Positions 35,059-46,739 are shown, counted from the first letter of the stretch. The stretch: DNA of 64,000 bases from Apostichopus japonicus (GCF_037975245.1 NC_092573.1:4525501-4589500), one strand, 5' to 3'. Numbers and translations: made by a program. The notes: a model not told the origin generated them from the sequence alone.

Positions 35059-35124
35059 TGTAAACTGTTATGTATAATGTTAATAAGTGTTTAGTTGCGA
35101 GTGTTACTTTGGGTGGGGGGAGGA

Positions 35125-35263
35125 TGTTTCGAGTGAAACCGGAAAAGTAATTGTTCCATTTTAGGGGGCGCTCGTCAAGCAGGCGAGAACAAAATGGCGC
35201 TAAACAGAGCGCTGCTGGAGAGAACAACGGCAACAAATTAGGCCAAGTTCTGCTATTTCTTCA
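35125..35263 (+). repeat. Right LTR, first 139 bp
   Basis: Identical to 31014-31152. It begins 66 bp after the pol stop and just past the purine tract GGGTGGGGGGAGGA (35111-35124), which fits a polypurine tract for plus-strand priming. That tract firmly places the start of the 3' LTR at TGTTTCG. Confidence 0.88.
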
Positions 35264-36349
35264 GAAAGTTACCGTCGTAAATGTTTAAGTTTGTTAGGTG
35301 AGTGTTGTACAATTGTCTTCTTGTATTGGTTTTCCGATATGTACACTGGGTTTACGATACGAGTTGTAGTTTATTGACCCGTGTAGACACGTTTTAATCT
35401 AATTATAGTTTACGTACGCCTCGGGCTATTCACGGCAGATAGGACCATGTGTTTCATGATTAGCTTGCTTGTAATGGCTGTCATTCAGCGCTATTTATCG
35501 GTTTCTGGTTCTCTCTCTGTGGAATTACCGTTAATTTGACCTCAATATATTACTGATTATTTGTGATTGTAAGGGTGTTTTCATAAATGAGTATTTAGAC
35601 CAATCTACGATGATTTTTTAACTTGTGAGGGACTTAGAGTTTGTTGTTATGGACCTGTTGTCAAGACACGTTACGTACCTCGATGTTAAGGGTCATGAAT
35701 ATTCATGAGTTCGATTCGAAGCTAGCTGAGATTTCGGTAGCAAACTGATTTTAGACTGTTTATGACGTTGCAGGTTGAATTTAGCCCTAGTCGTTGAATT
35801 AGCCTATTGATTGTAGTGTTACTTTAAGAAACCTGTTCATTAAAAGTTTATTATGTTTATATGAGTTGCTGTTGCATGTATTTATGTTACTGTACATTTG
35901 TATTACAGGTTTACCGAAACTATATCGTACTGAACCTTTGTGTGACTGTGAACCACATCGGTATTCTGACACTGTCGTTATTCGCATCCGGTCACAGTAG
36001 TAAGTTAATTGTATACAGTTCTTTAACAGGGATTTGCGCTTAATTATGCAAATGTCTGAAAGTCAGGTAAATTTGGTAAGCCCAGTAAGGGCGCCATACA
36101 GATTAATGGAAGAAGTTGTATGTTTACTGGTTTGATATCACTGTTCAAGAATATGAGGGTTTTATGCTAAATTCAGGGGGGTTAAAGCGATATGCTGATT
36201 AAATGTTCAAGAAAAATCGACGGAAGTCTTTAAGAGTTTTGTTGGACACAATCTATTTAGACTACTTACTTAAAGTTGTTCCTTTTTCCCTTTTTCTTTT
36301 CAGAATTGAATAAACAGCGATCATTATATGATCCAAACTATATCTATAT
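35264..36349 (+). other. Probable continuation of the BEL/Pao 3' LTR
   Basis: AT-rich, non-coding, without a gene. If the left LTR was truncated by deletion, this stretch is the rest of the right LTR. An AATAAA lies at about 36309. Extent is inferred, because no second full LTR exists here to compare with. Confidence 0.45.
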
Positions 36350-39300
36350 ACGACCGGCTGATATAGAGGGTGGCGCTCCTCGCTGAGCTGACACGATAGT
36401 TATTTTCGCTCTTACATTTTTGTCGTGTTTTTGACTAATCGTTGACTTGTTACTCATCGCTGTACAACGTAAAATGTAACATCTGGACTAACAACTTTCA
36501 CTTTGCTTTTCTGGAATATAAAAAAGGATTGGTATGCAGAGTTTTCGTGAGTTTATATTATTTTTACTCGTTACCATCACGATTGTTTTGCCTAACAACA
36601 GGCCTTTACCCGCATAGCCTAACACACATGGACATGGATAACCACAGACTTACCTACAGCCCAGATACGCTTCGAAGTATAAGGTCACATATGACCGATT
36701 TTGAACTAAGGCCACGGGTGATCAATAGATTAAAGGAACTTAACATTGTTCGCAGGCGTAGAGGCGCACGAGCCGGTATTCAGGAGAGGTTAAAGCATAC
36801 AAAGGCATCAAATTTTAGCTTTCCTTATGGTTTCTCGTCAAATATTAACAGTCTTCAGGGGAAATTTATACATCTAGAACAGACAGTTGGAAATATGCCG
36901 AACCTATGTTTTATTGCCTTGCAAGAAACGAAACTTCAAACAGTTGGAAACAAATGGGAAGGTGAGAATGTTCAACACCAAGTCGCTGACGAGGCTCTTC
37001 AATTGCAGAATTTCCACATGTTCCGCCAAGATCGCGGATTCACGGCTAATGGCGGTGGTTTGATGACCTACATATCGAAGGAATGGTCTATCAATACTCC
37101 CAAAGTGTGTTTCACCTTGTCAACACCAGACATTGAGTTACTTGCTGTGAGAGCTCGTCCTCGGTTTCTGCCCAGTGACATATCAAACATGACTATCGTA
37201 AATGTGTATACTCGCCCTTCAGCAAACTTCACGGTTTCGAACGCAGCGTTGAAAAATGCTTTAACATCAATTTTAATGGAGAATCCGCGTTCATATATCA
37301 TTATTGTTGGGGATCTCAACAGGGACCGTTTACCATTCCTCGAAACAATGGGCTACAACAACCTCGTAAATTTTGTCACCTTCCCAAGATCTAACACCAT
37401 TTTGGATGCTGTGTACGTTAAAGGTTGGAGTTACTTCACTGCCAAGAAAATGCATCCTATAGCTACATCAGATCATTTCAGTGTTCTAATTATGCCACGA
37501 TACACAGAACGTTATCGAGAAGTTCAAAAGATACCAAGACCAAAGGAAAGAGACACCAGGAAGAGTAATGTTGACAATTTACGAGTGATGTTGGATTCAA
37601 CAGATTGGAGGGTTTTTACAGATACGTGTGACACCTTAGATGAATTGACACAAGTAGTATCATCTTACATCAATTTTACAACTGATATCTGCATTCCTTA
37701 TAGGACAATGTCACACTCAGAAGTTATGAAAAGATTGCCAGCCGATGATAAGATCAAGCAGTTGGAGAAAGAGAAAAAGGAAGCAATTGATGATGGTGAC
37801 ACTACTCTACGGAACAGGTTACAGAGGCAAATAAACAAACATGTGTTCAAGAGGAGGAATGAATACTTTCAAAAGGTAACAACAGACAAACAGTCTCTGT
37901 GGGATCTACTCAAATCAATACGGAAACCAGATGAACAGCAAAGAAACTTGGTAACTGATGAGTTTGGCCAAAAATTAAGTCAACACTTCGGACGTTTTAA
38001 TGATGCTTCGAGCAAAGATATTTCATTTATACTACCAGACCTATCAACTGCTGAACCACCAGTAATACTAAAGAAAGATGTAAAAAGACAATTTGGACTT
38101 GTTAAGATAGGAATTGCGTCTGGTTTTGATCAAATTCCCTGGTGGGTGTACAAGTATTGCTCTGAAGAATTAGCTGGCATATTCACTAATTTATATAATG
38201 TAAGTTTAAATGAGAATTCAATTCCGTCCCTATGGAAGCACGCTAAAACATCACCTGTGCCTAAAATCTCTATTCCAACATCTGTAAACGATTTTAGACC
38301 AATTGACATGTCCAGCATTGGTTTTAACTGTATGCAAAAATTATTATTTCCATACTTGACGCAGGCAATCGTATCACACGGTGATAAAAATCAGTTTGCC
38401 TACAAAAAAGGCGTGTCCTGCACAGATGCTATACTCAAGCTCGTACATTGTGTTGTTTCTGGTTTAAATCAGAGTGACACAACAGTCACTAAAGTTTTAT
38501 TCTTAGATTTTTCAAGTGCTTTTAATACGGTTTTACCAAATCGGTTAATCCAAAGTTTGTGTAGTTTTATCAATGAGCCTTGGCTTATACATTGGTTGGC
38601 TAATTTTTTACATGGATGGTCTCGACAAGTCAAGCTACAGAAAGGTTATTCAGAGGAATCAAATATTACAGTGGGAGTCCCCCAGGGAGGTCCTCTATCT
38701 GCGTTACTTTTTACAATATACACAGATGATATACGTTCTTCAATGGGGTGTGATGTAATTAAGTACGCTGATGATACAGCCATATCCTGTAACATTTCAA
38801 AGCGGACACACCTTGAAAATCAAAATGACTATAAATACTGTATTGATAATATGGTCAATTTGTGTGAGCAGAAGAACCTCTTACTTAATCCAAAGAAATC
38901 TAAAGAAATAATTTTTGAAAACATTAACATTAAACATCAAGGTCTCATTCAGACCAGGGATCAGAAAACTTATGTTCAAGGCTCCATTGTTGAGCGGGTG
39001 TCTCATACTATGTACTTAGGGGTTGATATTGACGCCAAGTTAACCTTTACTAAACATATATCTAAATCGATGTCTAAGGTGTATTATATTGTATCAACGT
39101 TGGCATATATTACTCCTTATTTTCATTCTAATGTAAGAGATAAGGTTTTCAACTCATCAATTCTGCCAGTGATTGTGTATGCAGTTCCTGTCTGGTATCA
39201 CTTTCTACTTGAAAAGGACAAGAAAAGAATTAGAAGTTTCTTGAAATACTGCTCCAAAATATTTAATCTCGACTACGAAAGCCTTGTTGGTAAAGTAAAC

Positions 39301-39696
39301 ACTGCTGCTAAAAATGAATTCATAAGACTAGCTAAGAATATACATAGTTCTAAAGATCACCCACTTCACTCCGAGTTGATCTCTCTGTGCAATAGAACCA
39401 GCAAGTACAATCTACGTAATCCTACTATCTTGCCATCTTTTAGAATTATGCTTTTTAAGAACTCATTTATCTACAGAGCAGCCATTTATATTCAAAATGG
39501 GTTCTTAGAATCTCTGTTATAATCCTTTTAATCTTTAATCTTTAAAACTTCTATTCCTCTATCTTATTTCTTGTTTTTGTTTCATGCTTTCATTTTTGTA
39601 CATGTTTACGTCTTTTATGAATCATCTTTTATGTGTCCTATTTATAAATGTTATCATTTATACTGGAATAAAGAAATTGAAATTGAATTGAAAATT
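36350..39696 (+). mobile_element. Non-LTR retrotransposon (LINE) of the CR1/L2/Rex1 group
   Basis: A full endonuclease-RT ORF (36628-39522) is followed by a short 3' UTR and the terminal repeats GAAATTGAAATTGAATTGAA at about 39673-39694. Short ATTGAA-type 3' repeats are usual in the CR1/L2 group. The 5' boundary is approximate: about 280 bp of putative 5' UTR precede the first ATG. No separate ORF1 is visible. No target duplication found, which is common for this group. Confidence 0.85.
36628..39522 (+). CDS. LINE endonuclease-reverse transcriptase, intact ORF
   Basis: From the first in-frame ATG at 36628 the product is 964 residues; the frame is open without ATG from 36442. An apurinic-endonuclease-like domain occupies roughly the first 300 residues (FIALQETKL, IIIVGDLNRD, ATSDHFSVL). 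The RT domain has FLDFSSAFNTVLPNRL (finger A box), GVPQGGPLSALLF and the YADDTA catalytic box. The C-terminal part ends in HPLHSELISLCNRTSKYNLR and FKNSFIYRAAIY, a tail typical of CR1/L2/Rex1-like elements. No frameshift or stop is present, so this copy may be recently active. N-terminal RNA-binding domains seen in some clades are not obvious. Confidence 0.92.
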   Translation: MDMDNHRLTYSPDTLRSIRSHMTDFELRPRVINRLKELNIVRRRRGARAGIQERLKHTKASNFSFPYGFSSNINSLQGKFIHLEQTVGNMPNLCFIALQETKLQTVGNKWEGENVQHQVADEALQLQNFHMFRQDRGFTANGGGLMTYISKEWSINTPKVCFTLSTPDIELLAVRARPRFLPSDISNMTIVNVYTRPSANFTVSNAALKNALTSILMENPRSYIIIVGDLNRDRLPFLETMGYNNLVNFVTFPRSNTILDAVYVKGWSYFTAKKMHPIATSDHFSVLIMPRYTERYREVQKIPRPKERDTRKSNVDNLRVMLDSTDWRVFTDTCDTLDELTQVVSSYINFTTDICIPYRTMSHSEVMKRLPADDKIKQLEKEKKEAIDDGDTTLRNRLQRQINKHVFKRRNEYFQKVTTDKQSLWDLLKSIRKPDEQQRNLVTDEFGQKLSQHFGRFNDASSKDISFILPDLSTAEPPVILKKDVKRQFGLVKIGIASGFDQIPWWVYKYCSEELAGIFTNLYNVSLNENSIPSLWKHAKTSPVPKISIPTSVNDFRPIDMSSIGFNCMQKLLFPYLTQAIVSHGDKNQFAYKKGVSCTDAILKLVHCVVSGLNQSDTTVTKVLFLDFSSAFNTVLPNRLIQSLCSFINEPWLIHWLANFLHGWSRQVKLQKGYSEESNITVGVPQGGPLSALLFTIYTDDIRSSMGCDVIKYADDTAISCNISKRTHLENQNDYKYCIDNMVNLCEQKNLLLNPKKSKEIIFENINIKHQGLIQTRDQKTYVQGSIVERVSHTMYLGVDIDAKLTFTKHISKSMSKVYYIVSTLAYITPYFHSNVRDKVFNSSILPVIVYAVPVWYHFLLEKDKKRIRSFLKYCSKIFNLDYESLVGKVNTAAKNEFIRLAKNIHSSKDHPLHSELISLCNRTSKYNLRNPTILPSFRIMLFKNSFIYRAAIYIQNGFLESLL

Positions 39697-39739
39697 GTGA
39701 CTACTTCACTTTGTTCTTTTCTTCGACCCTTCCAATAAT

Positions 39740-40452
39740 CAAACTACATTGAGGCTGTTAAGGAGTACCTACCTTAAATAAGTGATACTAAATAATTTCT
39801 TCCTACCATCAAACTAATCGCAGTGTTCATACAAACGTGGAATGCAACACTGGTTATCATGATATTTTCAAACATTGACTGCTGTGAACCTATTTCAATG
39901 GTCAGACTATGCAGTGTTTCCTCTGGACTTTGTAATAGAACTTGCACATTGAAATTCATTTGGAAAATTGGATACATGATTTTATTGGACAAGTAACCAA
40001 GTTTTGTAAAATTTAGAAGTTTTTTTTTAAGATTTAAAAATACATATGGTACAGTACATGTTGTTTGTTTGACAACAACCAGGGTTTTTCAACCAAGACA
40101 AACATATAGTAATGAATTTAAACTAAGATTCAAACTTGATAATTTGCAATCACATTCCATATATGCTATTGATGTGCAAATGTTTGCCCAAAATGAATTC
40201 ACAGTGAAGTAAACTGATTCACAAATTTCAACTATATTGATATATATTTTTATGTGGGGGGGAGGGGAGAGGGGTCCGTAAGGAGACAAGAAATGGATCT
40301 TATCAATTGGTGCTTATTATGTACCCTTCAAATTAAATAAAAACCAATGGATATCCCTGGAATAAATAACCTTATTATACTGTTACTACCATAGAAATGT
40401 AAAACAAAAGAAGAAAGACGTTTGTCAAATGGGGGAATAATATTTGTGTCTC
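39740..40452. other. Downstream flank of the glutaredoxin gene
   Basis: AT-rich. TTTATT at about 39979-39984 is AATAAA on the minus strand and could serve as a polyadenylation signal, though it is about 470 bp beyond the stop. Nothing else supported. Confidence 0.4.
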
Positions 40453-40563
40453 TCAAAGGGCTTGAGCTTCTTTTAGCATAGGTACCAATTTGCCTTTAGC
40501 CTGGAAACTCTTCAACTCGGATCCGCCACCGACAAACTTCCCATTGATGAAAACTCTAGGCAC
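40453..40563 (-). CDS. GLRX: Glutaredoxin exon 3
   Basis: Acceptor CTCTTTGTAG. Encodes VPRVFINGKFVGGGSELKSF and a final helix ending EAQAL before TGA. Confidence 0.93.
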   Translation of the reverse strand: MPRVFINGKFVGGGSELKSFQAKGKLVPMLKEAQAL

Positions 40564-43500
40564 CTACAAAGAGAAATTGATAAAACTGTGATACTACTAT
40601 TTCATAGTTTTCATCTTTGATATTAACACATCTTGCCCATCTTCAAATCATTCATTTATACCTTTAAAAATACAAGATGTGATAATCTGTGTCAATTAGG
40701 TTTGCATTTATAGTTGGTGGTGTAAAAAGCAGTACCTCACCATGAACATTCCAATTTCAGTTTGAAAATATATTTCTTTATCCATCAAGCTACATGTCTC
40801 ATCTGAGAAATATGTGAAATATTTGCCCAGGGTCAAAACAAGACTACTACCAACAAAAATGTGAAGCAGACTTTTAGCTAAAAGGGATATCCAGAAGTCA
40901 GACAATGTAAATCCTATACCTTAAAGAGTAAAAAATACCTCACACTGCTACAGCAGTTGAAACCCTCAACTCAATGAAAAGTTATACATATGGGTCTTGC
41001 TTAGCTGTCAATCTTTTCACCAATTAGAATTTCATCAAATTGCCACTCCTTTGCAGCCATATAATACTTTTCTCCATGTAAAATGCTATCAAGAGAAACT
41101 AATCAACAAAATTCCGTTCCATTGCTATGATGACATCATTTACTCTGCTTTTTAAAGATGCAATTAACAAAATATCACAAACTTTGAAAACTTCATATCT
41201 TGACCATACAAAAAAAAAAAGTATGAGGATGACACTAAAAATGTGATTTTAGCCAAAAGCTTAACAAAATTTCCAGAAACTTGGAATTAGCTTTAAGGCT
41301 CATCAAAGTTTCTTTAAAGAGAGCATATTGCTGTTTCACTTTCCAACAAGAAGCAGATTCAGTTGACAAGCAGGCCAAAGAAACACTGATTTGGGCGAGC
41401 CTTGTTGTTTTTGTGCAAGGATTAGAAATCAAATTCCTTGTCTTTCTCATGTAAAAGGAGACCATATCACACATTAATGATGCGAGCCATGAAGCCCTTA
41501 TTTGCAGAGGCTTATAAAGTCTATTATCGGTTTCTTCAATAACTATACGGTACACATGATACTCCAAAAAGTGGGGAAGGAAAATTGGAACCAATAGGAT
41601 GAATGACACTTACTGATCTTCCTCCAGTAAGCGAGAGAAGATAATCCTGGATATCTGAGCAATCATCTCTGTTTTCAATTTCAATGAGAGTATACTCCTT
41701 TAAGCCGGCATCTGACAGTGCTGACTTTGCCATCTTGCAATATGGGCAGTAGGACTTGGAAAACACAACTACCTGTCATATGAGAAAGACAAAACCAAGC
41801 AAAGAAAAAAACACAGGTTAATAATGTGGCCTTTGCAATGTGTTAGTGTGGCCTAGCAATGTGTTTTCACCTGGCCTTAGATGCAATTTGGTGCTTCAAA
41901 TGAGATTTTTTTTTCTCATTTGGAAATGAAAAAGGGGTTTTCTGACTTGCGGAGCGGGGGGGGGGGGCGGAACGATACTTCCGCCCCCCATATTTTTCAC
42001 TGGGGGGCTGGCGCCCCCAGCCCCCCCGGTTCCTACGCCCTTGCATACATGTATGAAGTTAAAACAAGCTTTACTAGCACTTTGCCTTCCACAGAAGACA
42101 GTGGGTTCTTGCATGTGTTCAATAAGTTAGATCAACATACAGTAGCAAGTACAACATTCAAACACAATGTACCTTTTGAGTTACATTTTGAATAAATGGT
42201 ATAATTTAGTACCCAGTGCTTGGTATATCTTAGCATTTTCTTTTCATCCATAATCTTAAGCATTTGTCAAATAAAGCTTGACCAAATTGTGTAGTGAGTT
42301 GGTGGAGTGAACATGAGCCTACGTTTTGAATAACAAGAAAGATCCAATGATGTTGAAAAAAAATATGGCTACTAGTCAGATCCAGTGATGTTGGCTATGT
42401 AGGAGGAATGTGACAGCATTATAGAGACAGGTGTATGGGTAGATTGAGAATGCTTAAGGATTTGCTCACAGTTTCCAGGTGATCCTATTATCCGTGCTGA
42501 CATATTTTCTTTACAATGGATTGCCAATTCATGTAGGCTTGTGTGGAGTAAACACCTCACTCTGAGATGAAACATCATGCTGTGAGAGTCATATATATAT
42601 GCTAACTTTGTGTCTCTCTTGGTAAGGCCCAGGATTTAATTTTCCATTTCAATGCATAGCATGTGGGAATTGATTTCACTTATGAAAAAGCCATACATCC
42701 TGAATCCATATAGTTGTGAATTTGGAATCCATCGTTGGCAAGAAGTGTTTTGGGAAAAGTTGCCTGGGTACCAGAATCTTGATAGAGTCTGATGAGGGCA
42801 GCTGTTTGATGTTGACATATATGTACCACTGCAGCTGTACTATGGGGCTTGCCGAGGGACGTCAAATATGATATCATTGTCAGTAAAACTTTGACATAAA
42901 ACCTATATTTGCAGTAAACATTATTTGGTTAAATATGGTGAATTGCTGTAGAGGGAAAAAAATGTTAAAGAGATGCAAATTTAACTCTGAATACCAAAAT
43001 TTAGGAAAAGTTCATGCAGTTTTATATATGAAAATTATGAAAAAGGGTTTGTAATATTTAGAAATGTTGAAATGGAAATTTCTCAAAATCTTCCAAGTTG
43101 AATTTATTGGCCGCAATATCTTTCCACGTTTCATTAAATACTCTTATTTTGGAAATATGGAATTATGAAAATCATCTCCAAATTGGTTAAAATGAAAGCA
43201 CCTACAGTACTATGGCATTGTGGATTGGGATTCAAAATATTCTAAAAGTTTTGGGTGCTTGGTTTCTTGTTTAATACAGTGCCACACAGGAACTCGAGAA
43301 GAAGCCATCATTGACTTATCAAAGCCGCAAGCTGACTGAAGTCAGTCGCTTAGATTCATATTTAACGTTCATGATTATGAATTGTCAACCACTCTGCTGT
43401 AACTGGACAACATACATTAATATTGGAGTGACTCGAACTCTGGTGTGTTCAGATCTCAAGAGACCATAGATAACATTGCATATTTTAAAATGAGTTTGTT

Positions 43501-44176
43501 ATCTTATGTGAGCACAGCGCAGGTTCCTTTTCCCTCCTCCTACCCTGGGTCATAGGGAATAAGCCTCACCAAAAATAGTTACACATCTTTAACACTTTAT
43601 TTGGATCAAAATCAAACTCAAACATCTCTCACATTCCTTCTTTATTTGGATGACGGACAGGCCTAAAATGATTTCAAACTTGACGAGAGCTTTTCATGAT
43701 AGTCTAATTTTAATAAGTTTTCTATATTAAAATTATTCGAACGATGTGGGTTGTTTCCTAGTTTCCCCCTTGACTTAGATCTTACAAACAATATGAAAAA
43801 TTGCCATGTCATTGTACAGTGAAATGGGAATCAACACCTTCTCCCCTAGTACCACTACTACTAGTAGTAGGTTAAACTCTCACATTACTCCCTGCAATTG
43901 GTGTTCTATCAGTTTTGTTCACCCCCCCCCCCCTCCCTTCATACGAGAACAAGGGAAAAGAAAAAAAACTTGCTGGATGGCTTCGGTTTGACGCTGTCCT
44001 AGCGTTTAACATACTATGTTAGGCAGTAATAACAGTAACACACACCACACATATGACTACGAAATAAAGACTGTAATTATTGTAACTAGCCTAAGCGTCA
44101 GCTCATTCCATCTAAGGCTAACATTAGAACTTACCTTGTTATTCTTAATCTGTGCATCCACGAATTGTTTCACCAT
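40453..44176 (-). CDS. GLRX: Dithiol glutaredoxin (CPYC), complete
   Basis: Three minus-strand exons, 44176-44135, 41772-41614 and 40563-40453, splice in phase 0 to a 103-residue single-domain glutaredoxin. The active site CPYC is at about residues 23-26, after VVVFSKSY. The glutathione-binding loop SVPRVFING has the cis-Pro, and a GGGSEL turn follows. Glutaredoxins reduce protein disulfides and mixed disulfides using glutathione. CPYC with both cysteines means a dithiol enzyme of the GLRX (Grx1) type. There is no N-terminal targeting extension, so a cytosolic protein is inferred. The usual GGC or GGS/N-D turn is GGGSE here, which lacks the extra Cys of vertebrate GLRX. Confidence 0.94.
40564..41613. 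other. Glutaredoxin intron 1 (between exons 2 and 3)
   Basis: AT-rich; no element recognised. The long minus-strand open frame 41235-41609 runs from exon 2 into the intron and is not coding. Confidence 0.65.
41614..41772 (-). CDS. GLRX: Glutaredoxin exon 2 (active site)
   Basis: Acceptor CATATGACAG, donor TCA|GTAAGTG, 53 codons. Encodes VVVFSKSYCPYCKMAKSAL and ends DIQDYLLSLTGGRS. Confidence 0.95.
41868..42052 (-). repeat. Interspersed repeat, inverted copy of 63708-63893
   Basis: From TTTTCACCTGGCCTTAGATG to GGTTCCTACGCCCTTG this is the near-exact reverse complement of the repeat at the right edge. It has an internal hairpin (AAATGAGA-TTTTTT-TCTCATTT) and a C/G-rich end (GGGGGGCTGGCGCCCCCAGC). 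It lies in glutaredoxin intron 2. Confidence 0.85.
42053..44134. other. Rest of glutaredoxin intron 2
   Basis: About 2 kb of AT-rich sequence, with a C-run at 43921-43933. No exon or bounded element seen. Confidence 0.6.
44135..44176 (-). CDS. GLRX: Glutaredoxin exon 1
   Basis: Fourteen codons from the ATG at 44176: MVKQFVDAQIKNNK. Donor AAG|GTAAGT. This is helix 1 of the fold; exon 2 opens with the beta strand VVVFSK. Confidence 0.88.
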
Positions 44177-44312
44177 TTTGATGACTTAAATTGTGCTTCT
44201 TGCAGCGTGTACTAGGTTTGTATCGCGTCAATGTTCGTTGGTAACAGCTAAGTTGGCACAAACGCTTCCGGATTCCCGCACTTACATAATCCATCGATGA
44301 CATAATCTTTCT

Positions 44313-44662
44313 AAGGTGGCATACTCCTATTAGTTTAGAGTCTCTATCAATCCGCCCGGATGTTCTCCTAGCTCAGGAAAACTGCCAAATTCAGTAGGAA
44401 AAATCTTTTTTGACCTGTTAGCAATGAGGATTTGGTTTCTTGTGGCTTGCATGTTGGACAACATGAATGGAAGAACACGTGGTGCAAAAAATTGAGTCAA
44501 TTTTAGATCCCTTTGGGCTTCGCAGGAGCAGCGTACGAAAATTGTTTACTACTGAGTGAAGGGGTTTGTTTACAAGTGACGACAACGTCCGGCTCGGCTA
44601 GCAAAACATCTACATGGTCATGATACGGAAAATTGATGGTGCCATGAAAGGCTTACTTGTCA
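44313..44662 (+). repeat. Diverged repeat upstream of glutaredoxin, paralogous to 22630-22910
   Basis: Carries the same block order as 22630-22910 (GGTGGCATACTCC ... GAAAATTGTTTAC ... TTTACAAGTGACGA ... ACTTGTCAAA) plus about 70 extra bases in the middle. It starts 137 bp upstream of the glutaredoxin start codon. Confidence 0.65.
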
Positions 44663-46589
44663 AATTTACGGTAGCAAACCAGCAAAAACTTTAACTTTGC
44701 ATAATTTCTGATGTAGCCAAGTAATATTTGCACGAAGTTGGCTCAACCACCATTTCTGTTATGTCGTGTAACACATTGCCCGCGTTAAGGATTCATAAGT
44801 GTGAGGTGCTGCTGGGAGAGAGAGATCGGTGGAGAGGGTTGGGGTAGAAAAAGGGTCTTTGATCACGTGATAATATTGTGCAACATACAGGGGAATGTCC
44901 ACGCGGTAGAAATTCCAATATTAATAGTAAAAATGTCAAGAAAAAAAATGAGAAGAAATGTAGTTGAAAAACGGATATTTAATAGTCCCTTTCCCAAAAA
45001 AATTGTGGCAAAACGCTATTAGTAGAAATTCAAAGTTAATTATACTAGTAGTCAAATTCGGAGATAAAAAGTTGAATTTTTAACATCCCATTTTGGTCGT
45101 CTTCCTTAGCATCAACAGAACTAAAATTATTTTTGGGAATACCCCAAACCTGTACTGATGTTCTAACCAGCGCCTTTTAATACCTTCCTACACCACTGCA
45201 CTAGCTATTTTGGCCCCTTTGCACCAAGGGAGTGAAAAGACCAAATTATTACAAAGAGTGGAAGGTAAGCTTTTAACTGAGTGTTGTGCAATACAGTCCT
45301 GACAAAACCTTTGCACAAATTCTCTTTACATGTATATGTCTTTTCATTTTGTAAATTATATCTAAGTTCTTTTTAATTTCACATTTGAAAGCTGATGGCA
45401 GATTCCTGGATGATGAGACAAGGTAGTTTGGATAAAGATTTCTCACATTCAGAGCAATGATTAGTTAGCTTCACTGCATTATTGTACACAGGAAAGTTGT
45501 ATAAAATGAAATAAATGAAAGCCAAATAAAGGAGTGAAAACAAAATAAATGATTGTGATGATGTTGTGATAAATAGCCTTACTTTTGATATATATAACAA
45601 TTCTTTTAGCTTCTTGCAAAGTTAGTGAATAGCCCAATCAGTTCTTCACACAAATTGTTACTTTGCAACATTTACTATAATCCTCCCCTCCCACCCCCTC
45701 CCTCCAAGGCCCCAAGTAACTCTGCAACTGCATCTTAGCAGTCAATATATGCTAAATGCAATGTTCAACTATCTGAAGATTTACCAAGTACTGTGCTGAA
45801 ACCAAACAAAGGCAACTAAATGACAACTTGAACTTGCCTTCACAGTTAATGCCAGTTCCTATTTCATCTGACCTTCTTATGCAAAGTACTATGCAATGCT
45901 AAATGCCCATGTTATTGCATTTTGATGTCAAAGTAAATAACTCTCACTAAAATATAAATAAAATTAAACCAATGAAACAATTGCAATGAAACTTAAAAAA
46001 AAACATATCCTGAGAGAAGTTGAAGTAGATTCATTTCCTGAAGGATGTAATAGTGTTAATACAACCCACTGCTTTCTAACACTTTTTGGAAGACCAAGAT
46101 GCCACCTTGCATTTTATTGGTATTGTTATATGGAAAGGTTCAGATCAGTGAAAGTGGACCCAATCTTGGTGGGGGCTGAAGGGAGGTTGGGGTGGGGATG
46201 GATCACTAACTTTGATATGCAGTGGGGCACGTGACAAAGAGTGGACACTTTTAGTTTATGAAATAGAACAACCTGGACAACAGGAATTTCACAAAATTAG
46301 TGAGAGGGTGTGCTGCCTCTGTGTCCAGGCAGTTGTGAAGATCAATGAATTTAGACCATAGTATAATTACTTTAAAGCAAGCATCAGGGTTTGACACAAC
46401 TTCAAGAATCTTACTCAGAGAGCACACAAACTAAGTTGATAACAATACTACTAAATGTGAAATTTTGTGAAAAGCTAAAGAGAGTTCAGTCAAGCGATCT
46501 CTGATCAAAACATGGAGTTATTTCCCAAGTATCTTAAACAAAACAGGAACGTTTGACAAGACTAGAGGGTGTGCTTTGTCTTTTAATAG
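44663..46589. other. Intergenic, no gene seen
   Basis: AT-rich with no supported exon. Open frame 44801-45022 has no recognisable content. Confidence 0.45.
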
Positions 46590-46604
46590 ATAAAGGGGCA
46601 TCCG

Positions 46605-46710
46605 ATGATAAGTTCCCACCATGGGTGTTTGTATGGTACATCGCCACCATCATCCATGGGTGTCTGTATGGTACATTGCTACCATGGGTGTCAGTATGGT
46701 ACATCGCAAG
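46605..46710. repeat. Three-unit tandem repeat in the 3' flank of the TMEM53-like gene
   Basis: Three copies of CCATGGGTGT(T/C)(T/A)GTATGGTACAT-type units at about 46618, 46656 and 46684, 28-38 bp apart. It begins 30 bp beyond the stop codon, so it is probably transcribed as 3' UTR. Confidence 0.7.
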
Positions 46711-46739
46711 TACCCAACATTCCTAGCATGTGTGATGAA

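Larger units (their letters stand above)
31014..35263 (+). mobile_element. BEL/Pao LTR retrotransposon, gag-deleted (minimal extent)
   Basis: Identical 139-bp direct repeats (31014-31152 and 35125-35263), both starting TGTTTCGAGTGAAACC, bracket a pol region with protease, reverse transcriptase, RNase H and integrase in BEL/Pao order. The flanks of the 139-bp repeats (ATAAT before, GAAAG after) do not match. The sequence directly after the left repeat is already the gag zinc knuckle, without a primer-binding site. I therefore read the left repeat as the first 139 bp of a longer 5' LTR fused by deletion to the end of gag; the right LTR probably extends beyond 35263. Identity of the repeats suggests a young insertion. 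Confidence 0.88.

Noticed and set aside
36442-36627. N-terminal extension of the LINE ORF
   Set aside because: The frame is open but has no ATG before 36628; the earlier start is a TTG.
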